From contig JAPXFQ010002460.1 of the NCBI GenBank assembly GCA_028564705.1, positions 62,001-126,000 on the forward strand: DNA of 64,000 nt, written 5' to 3'. The DNA is from Apricaphanius iberus. Its lineage: Eukaryota; Chordata; Actinopteri; Cyprinodontiformes; Aphaniidae. Positions 11,061 to 22,104 of the stretch are shown one piece after another (the stretch's first letter is position 1; every line of letters starts with the position of its first letter). Below the pieces are notes generated by a model, which searched no databases, was not told where the DNA came from, and worked only from the letters and a program-made list of their open reading frames with translations. Made by a program: the position numbers and the translations under genes.

Positions 11061-11764
11061 TGATCCTCTAAAGCCTTCCAATCTAAGCAATGTGAACTAC
11101 TGTTTTGATTTTTACTTACATAAATAACTTTAATTGACAAACATACCAATTTTAAAATTTTAAGACACTAGCATTTAAACCAGGGGTCGCTTTCATAGAA
11201 TATTTTTCATATTTGACTAGTTTTTGTAAATGATAATGGAAATCTAAAGGAGTTCCCTTATTTGGAGAGATCCATTCTCACACCTTTGACCACTTCGTGC
11301 AAACGCGCAGCAATTTTCAGTTTACTGGTGTCATGCCAACCATTGGTGCATGCTGCAGGATTTCCTTCCCCTAAAAAAATAGCTGCCTTTTCAGGAAACA
11401 GTTCGTTCAGAGTGTCTTTCTTACTTCTGATCTCTGTAGTTGGAGAAATGTTACCTTAAAAAATCTTTGACTGAAGTGTTGTTTGATTCCAGTCTCCAGT
11501 GTGGCAGGGGAGGTTGGATTCAGCCTGCAGAACATCTTATCCCCCATGACAAGTAATCTGTCCGTGAACAACATTCAAAACCTCATGACAAACACCCCTG
11601 CCGCAATCCTACTATTTGATTTCTATTTGATTTCTCTTTACACACAAGTCGGTGCATTACAGTTCCATACAGGGAAATACTTGTGAAACTGTGCATTCAA
11701 GCAACAGCAGGTGAACTATTCATATTTTGAGTAGAATATTTTAATACATTTTTTTATATGTAGT
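11061..11764. other. Unassigned DNA
   Basis: I see nothing I can identify in this stretch; open frames are short and lack known motifs. Confidence 0.4.
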
Positions 11765-11865
11765 GCTGGGGCTGGGCGATTATGAAAATAAAATAATCAC
11801 GATTATTTGTATTATTTTGAACGATCTTAATTTTCGATTTTGATTTATTGTAATCTGAACAACAA
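11765..11865. repeat. Fragment resembling a hAT-type MITE end
   Basis: GCTGGGCGATTATGAAAATA followed by AATCACGATTATT resembles the CTGGGCGAT...ATCACGAT ends of abundant small teleost hAT elements. Only one end is visible and no target duplication can be drawn. Confidence 0.35.
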
Positions 11866-12184
11866 TAATAAAAAGAAAGCTAGGTATCCGTCAACAGATT
11901 TTACAGATCGATTTAGTTTGGCTGCTGTCCTTTCTGAAATAGCCAGACTATTTCCAAACTACTGAGCTCACATTGCCACTTATCTCCACAATCACATGGC
12001 CGTGTTCTATTCTGTGCTGAGTATTAACAATTTGGTCATCTTTATCATCTTCCATGTTGTCCATTTTCCTAAAGAATTCTTCACCAGGTGCATACTGTTG
12101 ACACTACCCATTCTTTTTTTCTACCAGGGGCCTGCTGATTTTAATGACCACTTTTTTTCTGCGACTCGATTGGCCAGTTAGCTT
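11866..12184. other. Unassigned DNA
   Basis: No gene or repeat boundary is recognised in this stretch. Confidence 0.4.
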
Positions 12185-13090
12185 GACAAAAAGGCAACCC
12201 ACGGTCAACCAACCCTCTGTCATCTGGACAAAGCAGTCAGCACTTTGAGGATCATGTTCTTTGATTTATCCAGTGCATTTAACACAATTCAGCCTGATTT
12301 GCTTTGTCAGAAACTCCTGAATACACAGGTGGAGGCCTCAACAATCAACTGGATCAATGACTACCTGACACAGAGACCACAGTTTGTGAGATTGAAGAAT
12401 TATGCGTCGAACGTGGTGGTCAGCAGCATAGTAGAACCTCAAGGGACTGTACTCTCACCAATCCTTTTCACTCTGTACACCTCAGACTTCCAATACAAGA
12501 AGGAGCCCTGTAATCTGCAAAAACATTCAGACGACTCAGCAATTGTCGGATTTATCAGATACGGAGAAGAAGCTTTATACAGAGACCTAGTGGACCGCTT
12601 TTTGGCATGGAGTGGAAACAATAATCTTTCCTTGAATGTGAACAAAACAAAACAGAGAATTGTAGATTTCAGAAGAGTATAAATTCGCTGAGATTTCACC
12701 CGGTCTGTTGTGGATTGAGTAATCTCGTTGTCCATCATTGGTTGGAATAGCAGCATCAGAGCCAGGTACTTAAAACGGATCAACAACCTGAAGAAGAAGG
12801 CTCTTCTTTGAACTACAATGGAACAATTGTAGATTATGATGCAAATAATAATTCATTTAATAAAAAATATGGCCAACCCTGAGCATCTTCATGAGACTAT
12901 CCTGTAGCAACTGAGACTTTCTTCAGTCTGAGTCTTCTTCAGTTTTACTGCAACACAGACCGCTACAGCAAATCCTTCCTCCCCACAGCCATCATGATCT
13001 ACAACAACTCCTTGAAGAAGGAATTTATATGAGGTACAACAACACTTCATTTTCATTTGGGATCAATAAAGTATTTTTGAATTGAAAAAA
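12185..13090 (+). pseudogene. L2/Maui-type LINE, 5'-truncated reverse transcriptase remnant
   Basis: An open stretch ending at 12682 translates to a reverse transcriptase palm of the L2/CR1-like group. It shows HLDKAVSTLRIMFFDLSSAFNTIQ (first palm motif with the catalytic Asp), then EPQGTVLSPILFTLYTSDF, then HSDDSAIVGFI (the FSDD-type active site, here with His in the first place, 12524-12535), then NLSLNVNKTK and IVDFRR. After the stop at 12680, degraded pieces continue, including TDRYSKSFLPTAIMIYNN near 12955-13010, which matches the C-terminus of this LINE type. The remnant ends in GGGATCAATAAAGTATTTTTG at 13060-13080, the usual 3' tail. The endonuclease and the N-terminal half are missing. 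The element is dead. Confidence 0.85.
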
Positions 13091-13251
13091 GAAGGGCATC
13101 TAGAGCAGTGTCAGAGATGTCTGCCACACACTTCCAAAGAGAGTAGTGCTTGTAAAACCTACTATAATTGTTTGATTGTGGAACAGGAAACAAGATTGAG
13201 TTACTTAGACAAGCAAAATGTTCAAGCAACAAAAAAAGAGTTTTCCTAAAT

Positions 13252-13373
13252 CCATCCATTTTCTGAACCGCTTATTCCTCAAGGGGTCGTGGGTGGGCTG
13301 GTGCCTATCTCCAGCTGTCAACGGGCGAGATGCGGGGTACACCCTGGACAGGTCGCCAGTCTATCACAGGGCC
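13252..13373 (-). mobile_element. tRNA-derived SINE, 5'-truncated, with perfect 14-bp target duplication
   Basis: This is the 3' part of the SINE found in full at 49722-50083, inserted in minus orientation. It opens with TCCATCCATT (the GATG tail reversed) and runs to the GGCGACCTGTCCAGG block. GAGTTTTCCTAAAT flanks it on both sides (13238-13251 and 13374-13387). The exact duplication shows retrotransposition into this site and little decay since. Confidence 0.88.
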
Positions 13374-13387
13374 GAGTTTTCCTAAAT

Positions 13388-14379
13388 GAACACCTAAAAT
13401 AAAGTAAAGACAGCATGCATATACTAGAGTGATGGTTATTAGAGAATCGAAAAACATGGACAAATATACAAGTCAGGATGACACCAAGGTTTTTTAATAA
13501 TCCAAAAATTAAATAAAAAAATATTTTAACTGAATTAAAACCATGTGTAACTAAAGAACTACTTACAGAAGACGCTTAAAAAAGCACACAAACATATGTA
13601 GCATGACCCTGTGTCCACACTGAACGGGATAGGAGCGACTAAAAAGCGCGACACACGCCTAGCAGTTCGCGTGCACATTTGCACCTTGAAGCGTGTACAA
13701 AGCGAACTGGACACGCTTCAAATATAGTATTTTCACGCGCGAACTGGCCTTCAGCAGAGCTGGGGCCAGAGTGAAGCTGCCGATGGATCATGGACCAAGC
13801 TGATGGAGGACTGCGTGCTCGGCCCGGGCTTCAGCGGATCTGGGGCTAGAGTAGTGCGGGAGCTGCTACCAGGAAACCATGTGAGGTTGTTTCAAGGCTG
13901 ACTTCTAGGCCGAGACGTGCTTTTACAGCAACAACGGCTCTTTTAAGAACCACCCACAAACCTCTTAAGAACATTCCTGTCTAAATAGTTTAACCTATTT
14001 ATAATATTTTTTTTTCCCGACTCTGTATAGAAAACTGCTTGTGTCATGTAGCTCGGGGTGATTAGCCAGCCGGGGTGATGCATTACTCAATAATAATAAA
14101 AATTGCATCACTTTTGTCTTTTAAAATAAGGTTTACTGCACAAAATGTAATAAATAAAACCAATGATCGTAGAATAGTCTAAAATGACAGAGCTCAGTAC
14201 TGTAAAAAAAAAAATAATAAAAAAGGGAATCGAATCGGGACCCTGAAATCGGAATTCAAATCGAGGATTTGGAGAATCGTGACACTCCTAATATACCCGT
14301 AGTTCAATTCATCAGGAGTTATTTATAAAACAAATAAGTAAAAACAATTAGTGTATTATACTGGCTGATATTCAGATGT
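13388..14379. other. Unclassified segment, probably old DNA-transposon material
   Basis: The block 13610-13970 is GC-rich with CG-containing motifs such as GCGCGACACACGC. The end at 14225-14291 (AATCGAATCGGGACC ... GAATCGTGACACTCCTA) resembles the terminus of teleost hAT-type MITEs that read TAGGAGTGTCACGATTC in reverse. I cannot find the matching left end, so the boundaries are open. Confidence 0.35.
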
Positions 14380-14640
14380 TCAGTCTGTGAAACATGGGGT
14401 ATCACAAGGCATTGATTTAGGACCTCTGTTTTACACAATCTTAACAAATGACTTACCATTAGTGCTACAAAAAGCAAGCATCTCTATGTTTGCTGATGAT
14501 ACCACAATATATATGGCAAGTAAAACAAATAACCGGAGAAAAACAACTTTCTAAAAGGAACTTAAAATAATTTTGAACTTAGTTGAAAGTAATCTTATCT
14601 TAAATGTTGAAAATAAAATATACAAATATATATACACACA
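14380..14640 (+). pseudogene. LINE reverse transcriptase fragment, left part (split by a Tc1 element)
   Basis: The frame starting at 14384 reads SVKHGVSQGIDLGPLFYTIL, then TNDLPLVLQKASISMFADDTTIYMAS. It contains a degenerate GVPQGS box and an intact FADD active site (14489-14500). NLVESNLILNVENK before 14640 corresponds to the WVESNKLVLNVSKTK-type motif that follows in such enzymes. The sequence is then cut by the Tc1-like element at 14641 and resumes at 16245. The palm style places it among LINEs of the I/L2/CR1 breadth; I do not name a family. Confidence 0.75.
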
Positions 14641-16244
14641 CAGGTGCTGGCCAGTAAATTAGAATATCATCAGAAAGTTGAATTATTTCAGTAATTCCAT
14701 TCAAAACGTGAAACTTCTATACCGTATACTTTCCTTCCACACATAGGGATATATTTCAAGTGTTTATTAATTTTCATTTTTATTATTACAACTGACAGCT
14801 AATGAAAACACCAAATTCAGTATCTCAGAAAATTAGAATATTCTGAAAAGGCTCAATATAGAAGACACCTGGTGCCACTCTAATCAGCTGATTAACTCAA
14901 AACACCTGCAAAGGCCTTTAAAAGGTCCCTCAGTCTTGTTCTGAAGGCTCCACAATCATGGGGAAGACTTCTGACTTAACAGCTGTCCAAAAGACGACCA
15001 TTGACACCTTGTACAAGGAGGGCAAGACACAAAAGGTGATTGCTAAAGAAGCTGGCTGTTCGCAGAGCTCTGTGTCCAAGCACATTAACAGACAGGCGAA
15101 GGGACGGAAAAAATGTGGTAGAAAAAAGTGTACAAGCTCTAGGGATAACCGCACCCTGCAGAGAATTGTGACGACAAACCCATTCAAAAATGTGGGGGAG
15201 ATCCACAAAGAGTGGACTGCAGCTGGAGTCAGCGCTTCAAGAACCACCACGAAGAGACTCATGAAAGACATGGGATTCAGCTGTCGCATTCCGTGTGTCA
15301 AGCCACTCTTGAACAAGAAACAGCGTAAGAAGCGTCTCGCCTGGGCCAAGGACAAAAAGGACTGGACTTCTGCTGAGTGGTCCAAAGTTATGTTTTCTGA
15401 TGAAAGCAATTTTTGCATTTCCTTTGGAAGTCAAGGACCCAGAGTCTGGAGGAAGAGCGGAGAAGCACAGAATCCACGTTGCATGAGGTCCAGTGTAAAG
15501 TTTCCACCGTCAGTGATGGTGTGGGGTGCCATGTCATCTGCCGGTGTTGGCCCACTCTGTTTCCTGAGGTCCAAGGTCAATGTGGCCGTCTACCAGGAAG
15601 TTTTAGAGCACTTCATGCTTCCTGCTGCTGACCAACTTTATGGGGATGCAGACTTCACTTTTCAACAGGACTTGGCACCTGCACACAGTGCCAAAACCAC
15701 CACTACCTGGTTCAAGGACCATGGTATCCCTGTCCTGATTGGCCAGCAAACTCGCCTGACCTTAACCCCATAGAAAATATATGGGGTATTGTGAAGCGGA
15801 AGATGCAATACGCTAGACCCAACAATGCAGAGGAGCTGAAGACGACTATCAGAGCAACCTGGGCTCTCATAACACCTGAGCAGTGCAACAGACTGATCGA
15901 GTCCATGCCACGCCGCATTACTGCAGTGATTGAGGCAAAAGGAGCCCCGACTAAGTATTGAGTGCTATACATGCACATTCTTTTCATGTTCATTCTTTTT
16001 CAGTTGGCCAACATTTAAAAAAAAAAACATTTTTTTCATTCGCCTTTAAAATATTCTATTTTTTAATTTTTTAAGAGTTTTCATTAGTTGTCACTTATAA
16101 ATATCAAAATTAAAAGAAATAAACATTGGAAATACATTGGTCTGTGTGCATTGCATGAATATAATGTACAAGTTTCACGTTTTGAATGGAATTATTGAAA
16201 TAATTCACATTTTTGATGATATTCTAATTTACTGGCCAACACTG
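14641..16244 (+). mobile_element. Tc1/mariner transposon, second family, DD34E
   Basis: The element is about 1.6 kb. Its left end reads CAGGTGCTGGCCAGTAAATT and its right end is the near-complement AATTTACTGGCCAACACTG, followed by TATATA. Both ends continue the match into AGAATATCATC. It is unrelated in terminal sequence to the DD38E element at 8086. A single transposase pseudogene lies inside. The element has landed inside a LINE reverse transcriptase, so it is younger than that LINE. Confidence 0.93.
14958..15961 (+). pseudogene. Tc1-like transposase, one frameshift before the catalytic Glu
   Basis: The ATG at 14958 opens MGKTSDLTAVQKTTIDTLYK, an N-terminal helix-turn-helix. Next come the second DNA-binding helix bundle (VGEIHKEWTAAGVSASR) and the catalytic core with VMFSDESNF (first Asp) and FQQDLAPAHS (second Asp). 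One base is missing near 15737-15740, so this frame stops at 15771-15773. The other frame continues WPANSPDLNPIENIWGIVKR with the catalytic Glu, through MPRRITAVIEAKGAPTKY, to the TGA at 15959-15961. Once the lost base is allowed for, 34 residues separate the second Asp and the Glu. The remaining sequence is well preserved, so loss of function may be recent. Confidence 0.93.
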
Positions 16245-16520
16245 TATATATAGTCATTGCATTCCATTAATTCCTTAAGAGCCAAACCTAAGTTAAATCG
16301 TCCTAAGGAACACTGTTGTAAGAGAAGTGGAGGAAGTGAAGCTCTTGGAAGCATGGATAGACAGTCAGTTGTCTTAGGACCATCAAGTAAATAATGTAAT
16401 ACAACTAATGTAATCTCAAAAAGTCTAGGAGTTATAAAAAAATATATTTGAAATACTTAAGTAAACAAGTGGTTGCATATCTTACTCAAAGTCTAGGGTT
16501 ATCTCATTTGGATTATTGTG
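16245..16520 (+). pseudogene. LINE reverse transcriptase fragment, right part
   Basis: Beyond the Tc1 insertion the LINE resumes. GTVVREVEEVKLLG-type residues can be read near 16310-16350 with shifts, and LSHLDYCAG at 16499-16525 matches the SHLDYC motif of LINE reverse transcriptases. It is old and full of stops. Confidence 0.6.
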
Positions 16521-17249
16521 CAGGGGAAGAATCTGATGGGAATCCAGCTGATGATCTGGAGTCACAGAAAGTGAGAACTCAACATGAGTTCCGTTAACCA
16601 TCCAGAAGGAGGTGAGTTCCAGTTCTTCTTCTTGCAGGAGGAGGAGATGTTGGGGCAGGCAGGTGAGGAGTGAGACAGCAGCGGAGGACCTGGTGAGTGT
16701 GGAGGTGGTTACCAGGCGGGGAGCGGTGCAGAGGTTAACCAGACAGGAATCCAGAATGCTGGAGAGGTTCTGGCTCAGAGGGTTCTGGAAGATCACCATT
16801 GGAAACCGAGAAGGATCTACAAGGAGATAGCAGAGGTAAGACACAATTCAAAAACAGAAAGTAAGACTTTCCACTCGGAAACTTAGGAGACCGTCCGGCC
16901 ACGTACCATGCTAGAGACGAGAACCGATTGGTGTCAGCTTGCTGGAGCCACACTTTAGAGCTGGATGTTGACGATGACCAACAAGGAACACCTGGTGGCT
17001 GCTGCTTCCCACTCCCTGCAGAGAACGTTGCAGAACAAACAAACACACACCCACTCTCCAACACACCGCCACAGAATGCTAACAAGTTCCCCAGATTTGG
17101 TTCACGAACGAGGCTAACTAGAAGCCCCGCTCATTCAATATGGTAGCATATGCTCTTGGAAAAGCCTTTTCCGTTACAGGCTATCTGTGGGGCCGATTTT
17201 AACTTGATGAATATGTTTGGACAATCCAGGGGATTTTGCCCTGTGAGGC
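16521..17249. other. Unclassified GC-richer segment, possibly repeat-derived
   Basis: The segment at 16590-17160 is purine-rich and GC-richer than its flanks, with open frames in several frames and no known domain. Its texture resembles 25790-26350 and 34620-35180, so all three may be remnants of retroelement untranslated regions. No boundaries can be fixed. Confidence 0.3.
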
Positions 17250-17287
17250 AACTGTAAATTTATACACAAGTGTATAAATTTACAGTT
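17250..17287. repeat. Perfect 18-bp inverted repeat with 2-base loop
   Basis: AACTGTAAATTTATACAC (17250-17267) is followed by AA and then its exact reverse complement (17270-17287). The structure would form a tight hairpin in RNA or a cruciform in DNA. No mobile-element end is evident next to it. Confidence 0.95.
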
Positions 17288-17763
17288 AGAAGCACTCCTG
17301 TGTCAGACTTTAAACTATCCATAAAGCAATATCACCTTATTCACATTACACAATGCAGCCTCATAAGCTTTTTTTATGTAGCTGGTGTTCCCCTTATTGA
17401 TTAGGATTTAAATGTGATATTCATAGGCTCACATTATTAATTATTGCTTCGCCTGGGTGCAGAGAGCAGCTCTTTTCATTCCCTCATTTCTATCTTATCT
17501 AGCAACGATTGAAGTGGCTGCATTTAATTTAGCGTTGACACATATGAGCCTGGTTTGTTAGCCTCGCTTGAGTTAGTGGGGATTGAATTAACCTGAGCTT
17601 TGTTCATGGAACCAAATAAGCCTGGAGTGAACTGTTAAACTAACTCAACTGAGGATATTTCAAAAAATGCGACTGGTTGAAAGTTATTGAATCACTATTA
17701 TCAGCCTGGTTCTTTGGATTATTTTTTCAGCAGTTTGTATTATGGTCAACTGAATTTGATTTG
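17288..17763. other. Low-repeat region, candidate regulatory DNA
   Basis: The part at 17380-17620 has AT-rich homeodomain-like cores (ATTAATTATTG, ATTTAATTTAG) mixed with GC-containing motifs and no repeat signature. It could be conserved non-coding DNA; this is inference only. Confidence 0.2.
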
Positions 17764-17891
17764 CTGTGATGGACTGGCGACCTGTCCAGGGTGTACCCCG
17801 CCTCTCGCCTGTTGACAGCTGGAGATAGGCACCAGCCCCCCTGCGACCCCTTGAGGACTAAGCCGTTCAGAAAATGGATGGATGGATGGAT
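17764..17891 (+). mobile_element. tRNA-derived SINE, 5'-truncated copy
   Basis: The copy runs from CTGTGATGGACTGGCGACCT to the GGATGGATGGATGGA tail and matches the 3' half of the SINE at 49722-50083. Imperfect flanking repeats AATTTGATTTG (17753-17763) and AATCTGACTTG (17896-17906) may be a decayed target duplication. Confidence 0.85.
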
Positions 17892-20518
17892 CTAAATCTG
17901 ACTTGTTAACACATAAACAAATTGGAGTGATTTAAGATTAATTTGGATTTAATAGAATTTTGTTGAACATGAGTTGGTTCTGTTTTGAAAATTGACTTTA
18001 GTTTACACCTCCAGTGAATTTACCACTATATGTCAGCAAACTGAATTGTGTGTTTGTGTGTCACAAGTTTACCCTAATTAATAGCCTTGTTTCAATTAAA
18101 AGTGCTTCTTAAAGCAGCACAGCAGGACAGGTGTGACAGAAAGTTTGGCTGGAGGGGAGCAGCTTTGCTTATGTGACCCCCTTCTGGTATGTTGATGGGG
18201 TAGTGATTTTTAATCCAGCACCAGACTTGAAAATTGACCCAGGCTATTTCACCTCCAACAGCAGCCTCCAGCCTGAGGCTGATCCCTGCTGAGGGTGTGA
18301 TGGGGCTGGTTGGAGGTGGCCTTTCCATCGAAACGCTAAATAGCTTGACTCTTATTGGATGATTTACAGATATCTAAGCCTTTGACAAAAAAATAAAAAC
18401 AAACAAAAAAATAAAATTTTACAATTAATTCATTGTCAAACTTGGGCCAGGATAGTTGGAATTGTTTTCGTTGCCTTAACAAATAAGTAAATTCATAATT
18501 GAGTGTGAATAATAAATTAAGTTAGTTTGATTATCATAATAGTTCATATCACCTCTCAGTAAATTAAAGGATGTCTTTGATTGTTAGATTAAGATTACAT
18601 TTTAAAAATAACCTATGACATGATATTGAAAATACTTTTCATTAGGCCTTCATTTCTCTATTAAAATTTATGAAAATTTATTTAAAACATTTTTTTTCAT
18701 TGCTCAGATATAATGTTTGAATCTTAAACGCCATATTTTTATTAGCTGTTGGTAGAAAATCATGATTAACAGAAATATAGGTTAAAAATCAGTGTGTGTA
18801 GAATTAATCTATATACACAGAAATACAGCAAATGAGTGATTCAGATATATCACCAACAGTTGAAATAGGCTTCTCCAATTTAATTTATTTACTTAATCAA
18901 GTTGTCAAGTTCAACTAGCATAAATAAGTTTAGTTGGATAAACTTAATTGAATTGCATGTGACCAGTTGAAATACTTTATTTAGGATGGAGCTGCATTCT
19001 CTCTTTCAGGGACATTCTCTGAGATGTCCCCTGTATTTGTGCTTACAAAATATTATTGCGTATATCTTTGTTAATGTTTATTTTAATTATTAAAGCACAA
19101 AACGTTCATACACCACATATTTTAAAGTAACTTAAGGTTTATCCTAAATTATTTTTAGCTTGACAATATCAAGATTACGGCAGCAGGGTGAAACTTAGAT
19201 GAAACATATTGAGACTTTTATGAATTTTCTTGAAGCTAACAATTGTTAAAAATCACAATATCACAAAGGATGGCTTTTCAGAAAATAAAAATACAAAATA
19301 ACACTAGGGGCGGTTGTAGCAAAACCATCACATTCAAATTAATAATTTCTGTAATTCAACAGGAAAAAATAACATGTCTTTCATAGAGTGTCCTGTAAAT
19401 ATAACACATTTACAGCACATACATATCCAACATATTCCCAGCTTAATATAATGTTTTATTTTTGTCATAGTTATGTCAATCCTGTTTTTTTTATAAAGTT
19501 TTTGGTCCTTTTTGTTTCAGTCATGACTGAGTCCTCAGTGTGTCTCCAATGCGTGGCCTAATTAAACTGCTTAATCAGTTAATGACTCCAGTGAACACCG
19601 TTAAAAGAGAATTAGGCACAAAGAGATTAAGGGAAGGAGCTGTGAAAATGCTGAGGAGACTCTTCACCTGTCTCTTGTGTGAAATAAAATCCTGGAAGTA
19701 ACTGAGGATAGAAGGCCATTAAAAAGTGAACAGAGAGTGCTGAATGTTTGCTGCAAATGTGCTTAGGAAAAGGGAACCATTCAGGGTATGGGTTTAAATG
19801 TAAAATGGTAGGTCTTCAAAAAGAGGGGAGTAAAATCGCTTTGTTTAATTAGGTAGAGGCGAGGCAAGGAGAAACTAAATGGAAAAACAGTGAACGTAAA
19901 AAAGCTTGAAGAACAACTGCTTCCTTACGGCTCTCATGTGAATTCAGATTGTTTTACTTTGAACATTTTAATTGCGGATTTATTAAAGATTTGCCATAAG
20001 GTACATGCAAAACAACTGTTTTATGATGTTTTGCAAAAGATACAATTTTCCCTTATAAAAACTGAGTGATTAAAAATAGGTATCTCTCTTTCATCATTAC
20101 TTTCTATTAGCACCTTCCTTCTCTATGTTTGGTTTCTTCTATCACCAGGTTTGCTCTTTTCTTATTTTATTTTAACAGATGAAATATCATTTTTAAACAA
20201 AGCTCCTGCTCTTCCTGTCAGTCTGTCAAAGGCCACATTAAAATATACTAATTGACATCAGTGATAGAATCATTTTGGGTGCTTGCAGGAAGCTAATTTT
20301 GGGTCACTTAATAGCAATAGAGCTATTAATAAATTTTGAGAATGTCCTCCACCATTATTCAATATATTTTTTTCAATGAACAAGTACCGGTGGTAGCAAC
20401 ACAAACCGTCAGTATGATATTTCCCCACCATGCTTTTCAGTTGGTATACCAACTGTATACACTGTATACAGTGTTATCAAGTTTGAAAGCCGTTTATTAT
20501 TCTTTCTTCTTCACAGCT
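17892..20518. other. Long stretch without recognised genes
   Basis: The region is mostly AT-rich. The block at 18090-18330 is GC-richer with an open minus-strand frame that I do not recognise. The block at 19540-19770 is low in repeats and resembles conserved non-coding DNA in texture. Nothing here can be called a gene. Confidence 0.4.
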
Positions 20519-21283
20519 ACCAACAAGGGCGGAGTTAGCAGGTGGCTGCTTTGGCTTAAGCCCCGGATGTTTTCTGAGAAGCCCCGAATCTCGATTTTAC
20601 TTCTCAGAAAGGGCAGCAGCTTTGTGAAGTAGCCTTTGTAGCGCCTCCCTGAGCCCCCTGAAGAAGAAGCCTCGGCAGCTTCAGCAGTGTATTTTCTGGG
20701 ATGGGAGCGGAGGGTATGCTGCTGTGTACACACCTGCAGGAGAAGACTGTTACTGATATGGACATCAGGAACATTTTTAGGCAAAAAGTACAGATTGACA
20801 ACTGCAGCTGTGATGAAACGGATCATGATTCAGGTCTCTGAATCTTAATTTAAAAGTGCTGCTTGTTAAATCTCACTTTAGTGTAAGTTTTGGTAAAGAA
20901 AATAAATAATATGAAACATATGGGAATAATATAAAAATACTTACATAATAATCATTAAAAATAAGTAAATATCCCAAAGGCAGGTGTTCTCTGGATTATT
21001 AAGTAGGCCTAACAAATTAAAAAGAGTTAAGTAGCATTACAGTAAGTGAATAAAACGAATCAAATATTGATAATGGGCTATACAATTTCAATATAACATT
21101 GTCTATTGCACTTTTTCATTAGTTTAGCCAACAGGGTCATAGAATCCAGTCATAAAAATGTTTTACTCTTTAGTTTTACGCTATTAAAGATTATAGTCCA
21201 TAGCATCTATTTCATTTTTGTTTTACATTTTTGTTTTATTTTATCTGCTTGAGATCACACATCAAGCAAATTAATACATGTCA

Positions 21284-22104
21284 TGCTGCATTCAGACCAA
21301 GGACTTTGTCAGCGTCAGCAACGTCAAGAATAAATGTTAAGTCTATGGCGGAGGCCGTTGGAGGAGCGTCACGGTCTCTGCGGCACTTTGTGAGCTTTGG
21401 CTCCGTCAACGTTTCAATCTTTTCCTGCTTTTCATGCTTCAAAGCTCACAAAGCCAGCAGCGCAGAAGTTCAACTAGTTGAACTTTTGACGGTGCTGACG
21501 GCCCTGAAGCGGTGCGTTAACCAATCAGAGCTTATAATTGTAGCAATGTCAATACACATATTGTGAATGTAGCGGGCGCACGAAAAACCTACATTTTAAA
21601 TCTACATAACGCAGATTTAAAAAAATCATAAATAACACTTACCGAAGACAGATGGACAGGCGCTCTTCGGGAGGAATAGAGAACCTGTAGTTGGTGTCCT
21701 GGAAGGAGATTCGAGCTCCGATTCGGCCCAGGAGGTCGTAAAAATAGGCGCGGGACAGACGAAAGTACTGCTGAAAGCGAACCTCATCCATACGTAGGTC
21801 CTGGAGCAAATGGTTAACTCCCCAAACTCCGCATCCGTAGAATAGGCTGTATTCACTAACGGCGCTTATGTTGCCGAAGTCGACGTTGTCTAGCTTTATT
21901 TAGCAAATAAAGCCAAGCCACACTCTCAGTACTATCTGCCATAGTTCAGAATGTCCTGCAACAGAAGAAGCCCCGCCCATGCGCTCTTTTTTGCTCAGAA
22001 GTGGCAGATTTTGCAGACTTTGCAAGCTTCAACATAGAGGCGTCAAACTAGATGCTTTGTGAGCTTTGCCTTACGCTGATAAACCCTGCGGTGTGAATGC
22101 ACCA
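21284..22104 (-). mobile_element. Non-autonomous PIF/Harbinger-type transposon
   Basis: The 821-bp element begins TGCTGCATTCAGACC and ends GGTGTGAATGCACCA, imperfect inverted repeats (13 of 15). TCA flanks both ends (21281-21283 and 22105-22107), a 3-bp duplication as this superfamily makes. The paralogous repeat at 55.7-56.6 kb has no insertion at the matching point (near 56170), which gives an empty site. A transposase exon remains on the minus strand. Confidence 0.75.
21643..21858 (-). pseudogene. Harbinger transposase exon remnant with splice donor
   Basis: The minus strand reads SEYSLFYGCGVWGVNHLLQD, then LRMDEVRFQQYFRLSRAYFY, then DLLGRIGARISFQDTNYR and FSIPPEERLSICLR. This matches the N-terminal part of the DDE nuclease of PIF/Harbinger elements (HARBI1 relatives), where RF..YFR.SR..F..LL..I and the DTNYR..I.P.ERL stretch are typical. 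The exon runs into GGTAAGTG (21644 downward), a good 5' splice donor, after which the frame stops. The catalytic DDE residues would lie in later exons that are not present, so the fragment is inactive. It shows that the small element derives by internal deletion from an autonomous, intron-containing parent. Confidence 0.78.

Noticed and set aside
10211..11063. A real exon in the GC-richer block with frames of up to 131 codons
   Set aside because: No frame has a known domain, codon pattern or matching splice pair; overlapping frames on both strands are equally long.
14930..15434. Minus-strand frames up to 162 codons
   Set aside because: They are antisense to the Tc1 transposase pseudogene.
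21626..21856. Minus-strand frame beginning MNTAYSTDAEFGELT
   Set aside because: A different minus-strand frame over the same bases gives clear Harbinger motifs and ends at a splice donor, so this one is a shadow.
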